The notes: generated by a model from the sequence alone, not told the origin. Positions 1 to 13,632 are shown, counted from the first letter of the stretch. The stretch is DNA of 64,000 bases from Mallotus nudiflorus (GCA_947683625.1 CANTUR010000047.1:2728001-2792000); one strand, 5' to 3'. A program made the numbers and translations.

Positions 1-74
1 CAATATCCACAAATGGTTAGTAATATAGCCTAAATGCTATAAGCGTACCGGTACGTACTCGGTCCTAGTGCTGC
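1..74 (-). repeat. Chromovirus LTR C, left visible fragment
   Basis: The first 74 bases match the inner part of the same 3-kb LTR found elsewhere in the window (compare the stretch around 950-1000 inside element A). They include the CGTACCGGTACG palindrome and run into the insertion point of element A. The LTR resumes at 11309, after element A, so this is the left flank of the target. The rest of LTR C lies off the left edge, so whether C is a solo LTR or the 5' LTR of a longer minus-strand element cannot be seen. Confidence 0.85.
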
Positions 75-3000
75 TGTCACGACCCAAAACAGGGGCCATG
101 ACCGGCGCTAGGGAACGGGAATTTTTTCGAATCCGGAACCCGTAGCAAGCCTAAAAATAAAATAAAAATGCAATAATAACCATAAAAATATAATATGCAG
201 CGGAAAATAAAATCATAAATATTACAATATCATCCATAACAACTGGATATAATTCAAAACTCATCACATCACATATATAATCTCATAAATGTATAATCTT
301 TATACAAATCCAGTTTTAACATAATACATCTCTTTAAACAAATACATAAAATCCAATACTATAATTTACAACTACTGCAGTGTCTAGATAAAATAAATAA
401 GACTCAAGTAGACAATTTACATAAAGAAGCCGGGGCGGAAGAAATCCGGCGTATCGACCTGCTACTGAGGTCTGAGGAAGTTGACTCTCCTGAAAAATAG
501 TCAACGGAGGGGAGTCAGACCTCACTGAGTGAATTACTATAGTATATATACATACACTCTAAGTGATAATGCATACAGTCAACAGTATATGAGTAATACG
601 TATATATACAGGCAAGTTCATGCAGATGCAGAAAAATCATTTTATATATTTTATCTGAAAATCAACTTTTATGAAGGATCACATAGAACCCTAGAATATC
701 GCAACCTCAGAAAAATAGTGTTAAACAACACTCTAGCCATACAGGCTCACTAATTCCAAATATATCCACTTAATCCATATGGACAGTAGACTGGCCCCGA
801 GACACTAAGTCAACCGAGCTCCAGCAGTCTGACTGCCAGTGTGATTGGCCCCGAGACACTTGGTCAACCGAGCTCCAGCAATCACACCCAAACCACATCT
901 CACATATATCAATAATCATAATCAAATCGATATCCACAAATAAGTTAGTAATAAAGCCTAAAACTATAGGCGTACCGGTACGTACTCGGTCCTAGTGCTG
1001 CCCACTAGGTAGCACGTTCTATTGATATCCTTCAGTGATAAATAATAAAACATTCATTCACAAATACATGATGCATGAATTTAAATAAATCAACAATATA
1101 AACCATATATATACCGAAAATATACCAAACATAAACCAGGTATATTTTGAGTATATATACGTCAAATAAATTCAATCAAATCATGAATTAAACTAAAAAT
1201 ATATTTAAAAACATTTTAAATATATTTTATTAATAAAACATGTATATAATTTATTATATACCAAAAATATACTTGAATATAAATCATGTTATTTATGCAT
1301 ATTTAGTCAAAATAAAACATGCATTTTCTAAATCATGCATCCTAAGCATATATATATAATATAGTAACTCACCTAATGCGCTCCACGAGACAGGTCCGAC
1401 GGGCCTGGTCCACTAACCCTCGGTCTCGGCGCAACTAAACAAGAAATAATTAATCGACATCAGAATAACCCTAACAGAAATCCTAGAATTAAATCTAGAG
1501 TATTCAACACAGAATCGGAAATTAGGGTTCGACTGGATATCACGTTTTACGAGAATTCTACCGAAAATTCGGCAGAACCTCCCCTGTAAAACGGACATCT
1601 CTCTACTCAAAAGAGTAGAGCCAACCCTGCAAAGAAAATACACTTCAAAAATAAACACCACAATCAATCACAACCCCTCGGTCGGACTCCAGACTACAAT
1701 CTGTCGACCGGGGTCCACAAACACAGAATATATATTCAAATATACCAAAAATATCCTTAAATCACAAAAATACATTTCATACGTAGAAATTACATAATAA
1801 ACCTTGAAACACTATAAAAACCGATTAAAATTCATTTTATTAGAAAAACCGTATATTATATATATAATTGAAAATAATTCCCGAAAAATAGTTTTAATTA
1901 GTTAAAAATACCAAATAATTTGTAGAAATCATTTTTATACCTTAAATAAATATTAAAACCAATTAAATTACATTTTTAGACAATTTAGGGTAAAATTACC
2001 AAAATACCCCTATATATATATATATACCTAAATTACTTCAAAAATTCACCAAAAATCATACAATTATCCAAAATTAATTTTCTCAACATATTTATCAATA
2101 ATAGCAATAATTAAACTCAATTAACCAATTAAATTCAATTTAAAACACAATTAACTTAATTTTTACAAAATCACATAAACTTCAATAATTAAAAATAAAT
2201 ACTTAGAAATTCATAAAAATTCCAAATAAATTCCTATAATTCATTTCAACACCTAATTCAACCATAAACTCCAATTTCATAATTTAAATAATTAATTTCC
2301 GAAAATTAGAAAATAATATTAAAATATTCAAAAATACCCAAAAATCCAAACAATCTCCAAAAATTCTGTAAAAATTCATACATGTAGATTAAACTACCAG
2401 GAACAACATTTGTGAAGGAAGTTTCCATGAATCATCCAAATTGAAGCTCAAAAAAATCGAAAACCAAAAGTGGCCGAAATATTCAACTCAAAACCTAAGC
2501 AATTCTAGACCATTTTAGCTCAAACAAAAGCTAGAATAACACTCACCGGAACTCAAGGAGAAGATAGAGACCGGCGGTGTCAAAAACGGTGGCCGGAGGA
2601 GGGAGAAACGACGGTGAGGAATGTGGCCGGCGCGCGGGAAGAAGAAGAAGAAGAAGAAGAAGAAAAAGAAAAAGAAAGAAAAGGAAAGAGAAAGAAAAGG
2701 AAAGAGAAAGAAAAAGAAAAAGAAAGAAAAAGGAAAAGAAAAAAAAAAGAAAAAGAAAAAAAATAAAATAAATTAAAATAATTAAATATTAATAAATAAA
2801 TAATAATAAAATAATAAATTTTAATAATTTAATAATAAATACAATAATCAAATAATAATAAATAAATAATAAAATATTAGGGTAATAATAAACCCTAATT
2901 AAATAAATATACACACACAAGCTTTATTTAATAATTTAAAAATATATATGAGTTCATGCAAACCCGTAAATACATTTAACATAATTAATAATAAATTGTT

Positions 3001-3193
3001 TACGTGAAAATTTCCCCGAAAATGAAAGTCCCGGGAAAATTTTACGTAAAATACTGAAAATAATAGACAGTAATTAAAATAGGTTTAAAATACATATCAA
3101 CTCATAAAAATATCGTATATACAGTCAAAATTATTGACACTGCATATCCCGGTACAGTGTAAAAATATTTTTAAAAAAACACGGGATATTACA
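75..3193 (-). repeat. Element A 3' LTR (left copy)
   Basis: A 3.1-kb LTR, nearly identical to the copy at 8205-11308. Visible differences are scattered substitutions and the length of a purine-rich tract (about 2638-2763 here, shorter at about 10782-10870). Read on the minus strand, it has the same order of GC-rich islands and AT-rich stretches as the other family copies. A short reading frame at 1413-1667 and a Lys/Arg-rich one at 2577-2771 come from LTR sequence and the purine tract and are not treated as genes. Confidence 0.93.
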
Positions 3194-3194
3194 G

Positions 3195-3206
3195 TCTTCC
3201 CCCCTT
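3195..3206 (-). other. Polypurine tract of element A
   Basis: On the minus strand this reads AAGGGGGGAAGA and sits one base inside the 3' LTR boundary, where plus-strand DNA synthesis is primed in LTR elements. Element B has the same tract at 20014-20025. Confidence 0.85.
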
Positions 3207-3247
3207 ACAAGAATTCGTCCCCGAATTCTAAAAACAAGATTACAGAA

Positions 3248-6200
3248 TCAGGAAGGAAAGAGATACGGGTAAGAAGCTCGCATCTCAGCTTCAGTCTCCC
3301 ACATATGCTCTTCAACTCTGTCGCTACGCCACAAAACCTTGACCATCGGAATCTGCTTCGATCGCAACTGTCGAACTTGAAAATCTACGATCGCCACAGG
3401 TTCTTCCACAAACGTCAAATCTTCACTCACTTCCACACTGTCAGGTTGCAACACGTGTGAAGGATCTGAGATATACTTCCTCAACATCGAGATATGAAAT
3501 ACTGGATGCACCTGTGACATACTCGGAGGCAAATCCAACCGATATGCAACAGTGCCAACTCTCTCCAGAATCTCAAACGGTCCAATATATCTCGGTGTTA
3601 ACTTACCCTTCCTGCCAAATCTCATCACACCCTTCATCGGAGATACTTTCAGAAAAACGAAATCTCCAACCTGAAACTCCACATCTCTGCGCCTAGGATC
3701 CGCATAACTCTTCTGTCTACTAACTGCGGTCTCTAATCTGCGCTTGATCACGGTGACTTTCTCTGCAGCATCCTGAACCATCTCTGGTCCAGTCAAAGCT
3801 CTCTCACCAATCTCATCCCAACTCAACGGGGATCTACACTTCCTTCCATACAACGCCTCATATGGTGCCATGCCAATACTGCTATGGTAGCTGTTATTAT
3901 ATGCAAACTCCACAAGCGACAAATGATCATCCCAGCTACCTCCCAAATCCAAGACACACATCCTCAACATATCTTCCAGTGTCTGGATCGTCCTCTCAGA
4001 CTGACCGTCTGTCTGAGGATGAAAAGCAGTACTGAAATCCAACCTAGTGCCCATCGCTTCCTGCAACTTCTGCCAAAAACGAGAAGTAAACACCGAACCT
4101 CTATCTGACACAATGGACACAGGTACTCCATGAAGGCATACAATATGCTTCACGTACAACTTCGCCAATCTAGCAACTGAATATGTGGCTTTCACAGGCA
4201 AGAAATGTGCAGACTTCGTCAATCTGTCTACAATCACCCAGATGGAATCGTATCCATCCTTCGAACGAGGTAAACCGACCACAAAATCCATAGCTATCCT
4301 TTCCCACTTCCACTCGGGAATAGGAAGAGGCTAAAGCTTCCCAGAAGGCTTCTGATGTTCGGCTTTCACTTGCTGACACGTCAAGCACTTAGCAACATAA
4401 TCAGCAACATCCTTCTTCAATCCATCCCACCAGTATAGATCTCTGATACTGTGGTACATCTTAGTAATACCAGGATGAACGCTGTAAGCTGTAGAATGTG
4501 CTTCCTCTAAAATCTCCTCTCTCAAATCATCCACATCAGGAACACACAATCTACCACTGATCCACAACACACCATCATCATCGAGTGTGAAATCAGTGAA
4601 CTTCCCTGCTCTGACATTCTCTGCAAGCTCTTCCAGAATAGGATCTCGGCTCTGAGCTGCTTTAATCCTATCCCTTAGTACAGATCGTACTTTAAACTGA
4701 GCTAACAGTCCACCTGATCTACTGATCTTCATCATCAGACCTTGATCCACCATCAGATGCAATTCCTGGATCAATGGTCTCCTCTCAACACTTATGTGAG
4801 CAAGACTACCTGAGGACTTCCTACTCAAGGCATCTGCTACCACATTAGCTTTACCCGGATGGTAAAGAATCTCGCAATCATAATCCTTCAACAGTTCCAA
4901 CCATCTTCTCTGCCTCAAATTCAAATCTCGCTGCTGGAAAATGTACTTAAGGCTCTTGTGATCAGTAAATATCTCACAAGTCACCCCGTACAAATAATGT
5001 CTCCAAATCTTCAAAGCAAAGATCACTGCAGCCATCTCCAGATCATGTGTAGGATAGTTCTGCTCATGCTTCTTCAACTGCCTCGAAGCATAGGCTATCA
5101 CCCTTCCATTCTGCATCAACACACAACCAAGACCAATTCTAGAGGCATCACAGTAAACTGTGAACTTATCCACACTATTAGGCAAAGCTAATACTGGCGC
5201 TGTGGTCAACTTCTCCTTCAACAACTGAAAACTATTCTCACAAGCTTCTGACCACTCGAATCTAACATTCTTCTGAGTCAAGCGAGTCATAGGGGCTGCT
5301 ATCCTGGAAAAATCCTGCATAAACCGCCTATAATACCCGGCTAAACCCAGAAAACTCCGAATCTCAGTAACTGAAGTAGGTCTAGGCCACTCAGATACTG
5401 CTTCAACCTTCTGTGGATCAACCTGAATACCTTCTTTAGACACTACGTGTCCAAGAAAAGAAACACTCTCCATCCAGAAATCACACTTCGAGAATTTAGC
5501 ATAAAGCTGATGATCTCTCAGTGTCTGCAGTACAATCCTCAAGTGATATACGTGCTCTTCCATACTCCTCGAATATACCAGTATATCATCAATGAAGACT
5601 ACCACAAACTGATCCACATACGGTCGGAATACTCTGTTCATCAGGTCCATAAAAGCTGCTGGTGCATTAGTCAAACCAAAAGACATCACCAGAAACTCAT
5701 AATGACCATAACGAGTGCGGAATGCTGTCTTAGGAATATCAGCTTCACTGATCCGCAGCTGATGATAACCTGACCTCAAGTCGACCTTAGAAAAGAATTG
5801 TGCACCCTGGAGCTGATCAAACAAGTCATCTATCCTCGGGAGAGGATACTTGTTCTTCACTGTCACCTTATTCAGCTCTCTGTAGTCAATGCACAGTCTC
5901 AGGGTACCATCCTTCTTCTTCACAAACAAGACTGGTGCACCCCAAGGAGAAACACTAGGTCTGATAAAACCCTTATCCAACAACTCTTGCAATTGCTCCT
6001 TCAACTCTCTCAACTCTGCAGGAGCCATACGATAGGGTGGCATAGATATAGGAGTAATACCTGGAACCACATCAATACAGAACTCAATCTCTCTATGAGG
6101 TGGTAAACCTGGCAATTCCTCGGGAAAAACATCAGGAAACTCACAAGCAACAGGAACATCTGTGAGTGACAACTTCTCCACTGACGTATCCCTAACCAAT

Positions 6201-7990
6201 GCCAAAAACCCCTGACAACCTTTCTTCAACAACTTCCTAGCTGAAATAACAGAAATAAGATTATGAGGTGCTGAACTCCTGTCACCCACAAACTTAAATT
6301 CTACTTCACCAGGAATTCTGAAAATCACCTCCTTATTCCTGCAATCAACCACGGCAAAGTGCTGAGACAACCAATCCATTCCCAAAATAACATCGAACTC
6401 CATCACATCCAATAAAATCAAATCGGCGGATAATTCTCTATCTCCCACGAGAACTGGACAACCAAAAAGAACAATATCGGTGTCCAAAGAATCACTCAGA
6501 GGAGTGGCAACAGACAAAGGAAAAGCCATCCTCGAAGCTTGCCAACAAGATTTAGAAGCAAAAATAGGAGAAACAAACGAATGCGTGGCACCCGGATCAA
6601 ACAAAACCAAAGCATCCAGGTAACAAACAGAAAGAATACCTGCCACGACTGCATTAGATGCCTGAGCATCCTGCTGAGTCAGATGAAAAACTCTGGCCTG
6701 GCCTCGACCTCCCTGCTGACTGGTAGAAGCCTGGCCAACACCTCTAGCACCTCCTCTAGTACCTCTACCACGACTCTGCTGTGGAACAAACTGAGTAGAA
6801 CTCTGATGCTGAGCTGGTGGTAACTGAAATGGCACGGGTGCTGCACTAGCAATCGACTGCTGTGGGAATCGCGGAATCTGCTGCTGCTGATATCCGGGAT
6901 AAGGACACGATCTGGCAAAATGTCCTGTCTGCCCGCATCTGAAGCATGTCAACGGTGTCAGATAACACGGTCCCTGATGGACTCTACCACAAGTCTGACA
7001 AACACTGGCCGCTGATCCAGAACTACGACCACTGCTGCTGCTCGAAGCACCTGACCCAAATCTAAACGATCTACGCTGACCTCCACGACCATGTCTACTG
7101 CTCCGATGCACTCGCTGCTGCTGTCTCTGACTCTGCTGAGTCGAACCTCGCTGCTGACTACTCGAACCAACATGAAAACTCGAATATGGAGTAGCCTGCG
7201 ATCCACTCGACTGAACTCCTAACTGGTAATAATCAGGCATCGCTCCCTGCCTAACTAACCTCAGCTCGATCTCCTTAGCTAGCTCAATCACCGACTCGAG
7301 AGTAAGACCTGCTGTAGGCATACCAGCAAAAGCTGAACCCAAACCAGTAACATACGTAGTAACAGCGAAATACTGATCTCGCATCAGATCCTCAGCATAT
7401 CTACCCAGACGAAGGAACTCTCGGGTATACTCCTCTACAGATCGATCACCACGAGAAATACTGGTCAGACGAAGACGATAGCTCAAACGAAGAGGCTCTG
7501 GACAAAATCTCCTCATGAACCGCTCTCGAAACTGAGCCCATGTCATCGTCATCATATAAGGCTGGATCATCTGAATAAACCAATCCAAGGCTGGTCCCTC
7601 GACAGACAACTCAATGATCATGATCCTCTGGTACTCGGTATGAGCAGTCCGAGTCCTAGTCTCAATCGCATGCAAAAAATCTAAAGGATCAGAAGTACCA
7701 TCAAAAGTAATCCTGCCAACTCTGGCATAGAACAAAGCTGCCTCAGGGTCAGACATACCCTGCTGATAGGCAGGCTGAACAACTGGAGGAACAGGAACAT
7801 CAAACTCAGGCTCAACAGGCTCCTCGTCCTGTAACTCTCTCTGCCTACGGCGACCTGCCGCTCCTTGAGGTCTACCCCTGCCACGACCTCTACGCCTAAC
7901 TGGCTACTCAGGAGGTAAAACCTCGTCCTGAAAAGACTCATCATCCTCGGCCTCCACGACCGGTGGAGCGACACACGCTCGCCTCCTCAT
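3248..7990 (-). pseudogene. Element A gag-pol polyprotein, two nonsense codons
   Basis: Collinear with the intact gag-pol of element B and without frameshifts: its total length is 9 nucleotides shorter, from one missing Val-Gln-Pro unit near the N terminus. The start ATG is at 7988-7990, just after a CAG acceptor-like sequence. A TAG at 7904-7906 stops the frame after about 28 codons. A second TAG at 4331-4333 lies where B has CAG (Gln), a C-to-T change, and cuts the frame between the integrase zinc-binding part and the integrase core. Everything else is readable: gag, CCHC knuckle, protease with DPGATHS, reverse transcriptase with FIDDILVYS, RNase H, integrase, and a C-terminal chromodomain-like tail. 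The large open piece is 4331-7756 and the integrase core piece is 3248-4291. Confidence 0.93.
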
Positions 7991-8188
7991 TCTGAAAAGA
8001 CAAACGGAAAGATTCAGACAAAACAGACAACGAAGGAATAACGCTGAAAACTACAGCAAGGAATACTCATCAAGACATACTCGAACCTAATACACTGCAG
8101 TAGTCCAACAGAAAACACAACTTAAAAACTAGGGCCACAACTCACATAACTAAGCCCTGACATAGAACTCCACTCAGAAACGAACTTC

Positions 8189-8200
8189 GCTCTGATACCA
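8189..8200 (-). other. Primer-binding site of element A
   Basis: The minus strand reads TGGTATCAGAGC, complementary to the 3' end of plant initiator methionine tRNA. It lies four bases from the 5' LTR end (8205). Confidence 0.93.
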
Positions 8201-8204
8201 ACTT

Positions 8205-11200
8205 TGTCACGACCCAAAACAGGGGCCATGACCGGCGCTAGGGAACGGGAATTCTTTCGAATCCGGAACCCGTAGCAAGCCTAAAAATAAAATAAAAATG
8301 CAATAATAACCATAAAAATATAATATGCAGCGGAAAATAAAATCATAAATATTACAATATCATCCATAACAACTGGATATAATTCAAAACTCATCACATC
8401 ACATATATAATCTCATAAATGTATAATCTTTATACAAATCCAGTTTTAACATAATACATCTCTTTAAACAAATACATAAAATCCAATACTATAATTTACA
8501 ACTACTGCAGTGTCTAGATAAAATAAATAAGACTCAAGTAGACAATTTACATAAAGAAGCCGGGGCGGAAGAAATCCGGCGTATCGACCTACTACTAAGG
8601 TCTGAGGAAGTTGACTCTCCTGAAAAATAATCAACGGAGGGGAGTCAGACCTCACTGAGTGAATTACTATAGTATATATACATACACTCTAAGTGATAAT
8701 GCATACAGTCAACAGTATATGAGTAATATATATATATACAGGCAAGTTCATACAGATGCAGAAAAATCATTTTATATATTTTATCTGAAAATCAACTTTT
8801 ATGAAGGATCACATAGAACCCTAGAATATCGCAACCTCAGAAAAATAGTGTTAAACAACACTCTAGCCATACAGGCTCACTAATTCCAAATATATCCACT
8901 TAATCCATATGGACAGTAGTCTGGCCCCGAGACACTAAGTCAACCGAGCTCCAGCAGTCTGACTGCCAGTGTGATTGGCCCCGAGACACTTGGTCAACCG
9001 AGCTCCAGCAATCACACCCAAACCACATCTCACATATATCAATAATCATAATCAAATCGATATCCACAAATAAGTTAGTAATAAAGCCTAAAACTATAGG
9101 CGTACCGGTACGTACTCGGTCCTAGTGCTGCCCACTAGGTAGCACGTTCTATTGATATCCTTCAGTGATAAATAATAAAACATTCATTCACAAATACATG
9201 ATGCATGAATTTAAATAAATCAACAATATAAACCATATATATACCGAAAATATACCAAACATAAACCAGGTATATTTTGAGTATATATACGTCAAATAAA
9301 TTCAATCAAATCATGAATTAAACTAAAAATATATTTAAAAACATTTTAAATATATTTTATTAATAAAACATGTATATAATTTATTATATACCAAAAATAT
9401 ACCAAAAATATACTTGAATATAAATCATGTTATTTATGCATATTTAGTCAAAATAAAACATGCATTTTCTAAATCATGCATCCTAAGCATATATATATAA
9501 TATAGTAACTCACCTAATGCGCTCCACGAGACAGGTCCGACGGGCCTGGTCCACTAACCCTCGGTCTCGGCGCAACTAAACAAGAAATAATTAATCGACA
9601 TCAGAATAACCCTAACAGAAATCCTAGAATTAAATCTAGAGTATTCAACACAGAATCGGAAATTAGGGTTCGACTGGATATCACGTTTTACGAGAATTCT
9701 ACCGAAAATTCGGCAGAACCTCCCCTGTAAAACGGACATCTCTCTACTCAAAAGAGTAGAGCCAACCCTGCAAAGAAAATACACTTCAAAAATAAACACC
9801 ACAATCAATCACAACCCCTCGGTCGGACTCCAGACTACAATCTGTCGACCGGGGTCCACAAACATAGAATATATATTCAAATATACCAAAAATATCCTTA
9901 AATCACAAAAATACATTTCATACGTAGAAATTACATAATAAACCTTGAAACACTATAAAAACCGATTAAAATTCATTTTATTAGAAAAACCGTATATTAT
10001 ATATATAATTGAAAATAATTCCCGAAAAATAGTTTTAATTAGTTAAAAATACCAAATAATTTGTAGAAATCATTTTTATACCTTAAATAAATATTAAAAC
10101 CAATTAAATTACATTTTTAGACAATTTAGGGTAAAATTACCAAAATACCCCTATATATATATATATATACCTAAATTACTTCAAAAATTCACCAAAAATC
10201 ATACAATTATCCAAAATTAATTTTCTCAACATATTTATCAATAATATCAATAATTAAACTCAATTAACCAATTAAATTCAATTTAAAACACAATTAACTT
10301 AATTTTTACAAAATCACATAAACTTCAATAATTAAAAATAAATACTTAGAAATTCATAAAAATTCCAAATAAATTCCTATAATTCATTTCAACACCTAAT
10401 TCAACCATAAACTCCAATTTCATAATTTAAATAATTAATTTCCGAAAATTAGAAAATAATATTAAAATATTCAAAAATACCCAAAAATCCAAACAATCTC
10501 CAAAAATTCTGTAAAAATTCATACATGTAGATTAAACTACCAGGAACAACATTTGTGAAGGAAGTTTCCATGAATCATCCAAATTGAAGCTCAAAAAAAT
10601 CGAAAACCAAAAGTGGCCGAAATATTCAACTCAAAACCTAAGCAATTCTAGACCATTTTAGCTCAAACAAAAGCTAGAATAACACTCACCGGAGCTCAAG
10701 GAGAAGATAGAGACCGGCGGTGTCGAAAACGGTGGCCGGAGGAGGGAGAAACGACGGTGAGGAATGTGGCCGGCGCGCGGGAAGAAGAAGAAGAAGAAGA
10801 AGAAGAAAAAGAAAAAGAAAGAAAAGGAAAGAGAAAGAAAAAGAAAAAGAAAGAAAAAGGAAAAGAAAAAAAATAAAATAAAATAAATTAAAATAATTAA
10901 ATATTAATAAATAAATAATAATAAAATAATAAATTTTAATAATTTAATAATAAATACAATAATCAAATAATAATAAATAAATAATAAAATATTAGGGTAA
11001 TAATAAACCCTAATTAAATAAATATACACACACAAACTTTATTTAATAATTTAAAAATATGTATGAGTTCATGCAAACCCGTAAATACATTTAACATAAT
11101 TAATAATAAATTGTTTACGTGAAAATTTCCCCGAAAATGAAAGTCCCGGGAAAATTTTACGTAAAATACTGAAAATAATAGACAGTAATTAAAATAGGTT

Positions 11201-11308
11201 TAAAATACATATCAACTCATAAAAATATCGTATATACAGTCAAAATTATTGACATTGCATATCCCGGTACAGTGTAAAAATATTTTTAAAAAAACACGGG
11301 ATATTACA
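8205..11308 (-). repeat. Element A 5' LTR (right copy)
   Basis: Partner of the LTR at 75-3193. It starts (minus strand) at 11308 with TGTAATATCCCG and ends at 8205 with TGACA, directly before the primer-binding site. It faces the 5' LTR of element B across 619 bases, so the two would be transcribed away from each other. Confidence 0.93.
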
Positions 11309-11927
11309 GCTGCCCACTAGGTAGCACGTTCTATTGATATCCTTCATTAATATATAATAAACATACATTCATAAAAATAAATGATGCATGAATTGAATAA
11401 AACAGCAACATAAACCATGTATTTACTAGAAATATATCAAAAATAAACCAGGTATATTTTGAGTATATATACGTCAAATAATTCCAATATAATTGTAAAC
11501 TAAATTAGAAATATATTGAAAAAAATTTTAAGTATAAATGTTTAATAAAATATGCATATAATTTAAAATATATCAAAAATAAACCAAAGATAAACCAAGA
11601 AGAAACTAAAAATAAACTTAAATACTAATTGAGTTATTTATGCATATTTAATCAATATAAAACATACATTTCTAAATCATGCACCCTAAGCATATATATA
11701 TAGAATAATAAATCACACTTAGTACGCTCCTCGAGATGGGTCCGACAGGCCTGGTCCACTAGACCTCGGTCTCGGCGCAACTAAACATACAAAAATAACA
11801 GACATCAGAATAAACCTAACAGAAAATCCTAAAAACTCAATCTAGAATATTGGACACATAATCAAAATTAGGGTTTGACCAGACATCACGTTTTATGAGA
11901 ATTCTACTAAAAATCCGGCAGAACCTC
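11309..11927 (-). repeat. Chromovirus LTR C, middle fragment
   Basis: A piece of the same minus-strand LTR, more diverged from A and B than these are from each other. It begins with the right copy of element A's target duplication GCTGC (11309-11313) and ends with the left copy of element B's target duplication ACCTC (11923-11927). The next piece of LTR C is at 23087-24797. Joining logic rests on continuity with intact copies: the text around the break matches the uninterrupted LTR near 1580 and near 9715. Confidence 0.9.
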
Positions 11928-12302
11928 TGTAATATCCCGTGTTTTTAAAAATATTTTTACACTGTACCGGGATATACAGTGTCAATAATTTTTGTATTTT
12001 ATATGATGTTTTTATGAGTTGATATGTATTTTAAACCTATTTTAATTACTGTCTATTATTTTCAGTATTTTACGTAAAATTTTCCCGGGACTTTCATTTT
12101 CGGGGAAATTTTCACGTAAACAATGTATTATTAATTATTTTAAATGTATTTACGGGTTTGCATGAACTCATACATATTTTTAAATTATTAAATAAAGCCT
12201 GTGTGTGTATATTTAATTAGGGTTTATTATTACCCTAATATTTTATTATTTATTTATTATTATTTGATTATTTTATTTATTATTTAATTATTAAAATTTA
12301 TT

Positions 12303-12420
12303 ATTTTTTTTTCTTTTTTCTTTTTTTTTTTTCTTTTTCTTTTCCTTTTTCTTTCTTTTTTTCTTTTCCTTTCTCTTTCCTTTTCTTTCTTTTTCTTTTT
12401 CTTCTTCTTCTTCTTCTTCT
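12303..12420 (+). repeat. Pyrimidine-rich low-complexity tract in LTR
   Basis: A run of CTTTT, CTTTTT and finally CTT units. The matching tract in the 3' LTR (about 20402-20500) is shorter, and element A carries the complement (2638-2763 and 10782-10870). It changes length between sister LTRs and produces spurious Lys/Arg-rich reading frames on the other strand. It sits just before the first GC-rich island of the LTR. Confidence 0.8.
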
Positions 12421-12522
12421 CCCGTAGATACCCGCCAGACCACCCATCTTCCCACCGTGGTTTCTCCCTCCTCCGGCCACCGTTTTCGACACCGCCGGTC
12501 TCTATCTTCTCCTTGAGCTCCG

Positions 12523-13440
12523 GTGAGTGTTATTCTAGCTTTTGTTTGAGCTAAAACGGTCTAGAATTGCTTAGGTTTTGAGTTGAATATTTCGGCCACT
12601 TTTGGTTTTCGATTTTTTTGAGCTTCAATTTGGATGATTCATGGAAACTTCCTTCACAAATGTTGTTCCTGGTAGCTTAATCTTCATGTATGAATTTTTG
12701 TGGAATTTTTGGAGGTTGTTTGGATTTTTGGGTATTTTTGAATATTTTAATATTATTTTCGAATTTTCGGAAATTAATTATTTAAATTATGAAATTGGAG
12801 TTTATGGTTGAATTAGGTGTTGAAATGAATTATAGGAATTTATTTGGAATTTTTATGAATTTCTAAGTATTTATTTTTAATTATTGAAGTTTATGTGATT
12901 TTGTAAAATTAAGTTAATTGTGTTTTTATTTGAATTTAATTGGTTAATTGAGTTTAATTATTGATATTATTGATAAATATGTTGAGAAAATTAATTTTGG
13001 ATAATTGTATGATTTTTAGTGAATTTTTGAAGTAATTTAGGTATATATATATATATAGGGGTATTTTGGTAATTTTACCCTAAATTGTCTAAAAATGTAA
13101 TTTAATTGGTTTTAATATTTATTTAAGGTATAAAAATGATTTCTACAAATTATTTGGTATTTTTAACTAATTAAAACTATTTTCCGGGAATTATTTTCAA
13201 TTATATATATAATATACGGTTTTTCAAATAAAATGAGTTTTAATCGGTTTTTATAGTGTTTCAAGATTTATTATGTAATTTCTACGTATGAAATGTATTT
13301 TTGTGATTTAAGGATATTTTTGGTATATTTGAATATATATTCTGTGTTTGTGGACCCCGGTCGACAGATTGTAGTCTGGAGTCCGACCGAGGGGTTGTGA
13401 TTGTTTATGGTGTTATTTTCGAAGTGTATTTTCTTTGCAG
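12523..13440 (+). other. Candidate intron 1 inside LTR
   Basis: The segment begins CTCCG|GTGAGTG and ends TTTTCTTTGCAG|GG, and the 918 bases between are AT-rich. The donor-like GTGAGTG is kept in LTRs A, C and J, is GCGAGTG in E and GTGAATG in I. The acceptor-like pyrimidine-AG is kept in A, C, E, I, J and the much-diverged H. Conservation of boundary sequences in copies whose interiors have drifted is the main support. No transcript evidence is available. Confidence 0.5.
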
Positions 13441-13446
13441 GGTCGG

Positions 13447-13466
13447 CTCTACTCTTTTGAGTAGAG
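13447..13466 (+). other. Perfect hairpin CTCTACTC-TTTT-GAGTAGAG
   Basis: Eight-base arms around a TTTT loop, at the start of the second GC-rich island of the LTR, a few bases after the acceptor-like site. Similar stems are seen in LTRs A and J, and a weakened form in E, which suggests an RNA structure or protein site in the R/U5 part of the transcript. Confidence 0.6.
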
Positions 13467-13516
13467 AGATGTCTGTTTTACAGGGGAGGTTCTGCCGGAT
13501 TTCCGGTAGAATTCTC

Positions 13517-13632
13517 GTAAAACGTGATATCCAGTCGAACCCTAATTTTCGATTCTGTATTTAATACTCTAGATTGAATTCTAGGATTTCTGTTAGGGTT
13601 ATTCTGATGTCGAGTAATTATTTCTTGTTTAG
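13517..13632 (+). other. Candidate intron 2 inside LTR
   Basis: This 116-base segment starts CTC|GTAAAACG and ends TTTCTTGTTTAG|TTGCGCC. A branch-point-like TTCTGAT lies about 20-30 bases before the AG. The corresponding branch sequence is TTCTAAT in LTRs H and I and TTCTGAT in E, and a pyrimidine-rich stretch plus AG follows in each. The GTAAAA donor-like sequence is present in A, E, H, I and J. Size and layout match a short plant intron. Confidence 0.45.

Larger units (their letters stand above)
75..11308 (-). mobile_element. Element A: complete Ty3/gypsy chromovirus (Tekay/Del type), minus strand
   Basis: A full-length LTR retrotransposon on the minus strand. The two LTRs (75-3193 and 8205-11308) begin with TGTAATATCCCG and end with GGGTCGTGACA. 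The primer-binding site, polypurine tract and a gag-pol region with a C-terminal chromodomain-like segment are all in the expected places. The 5-bp target duplication GCTGC occupies 70-74 and 11309-11313. The target is LTR C of the same family. The element is structurally complete, but its polyprotein frame has two nonsense codons, so it is probably non-autonomous, though it could be mobilised by an intact relative such as element B. Confidence 0.95.

Noticed and set aside
529..753. Short frame starting MNYYSIYTY repeated at 8659-8883, 14290-14550 and 22370-22630
   Set aside because: It lies in LTR sequence and recurs only because the LTR recurs, it runs antisense to element transcription, and it breaks in diverged LTR copies.
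1413..1667. 84-codon frame in the second LTR island, repeated at 9554-9808
   Set aside because: It spans a candidate acceptor and candidate intron, and in LTRs E, I and J it loses the start, gains a stop or shifts frame, so it is not conserved as protein.
2577..2771. Lys/Arg-rich frame
   Set aside because: Product of the purine-rich low-complexity tract of the LTR. Its length changes with the tract, and equivalents at 12301-12492 and 20383-20571 run antisense to element B.
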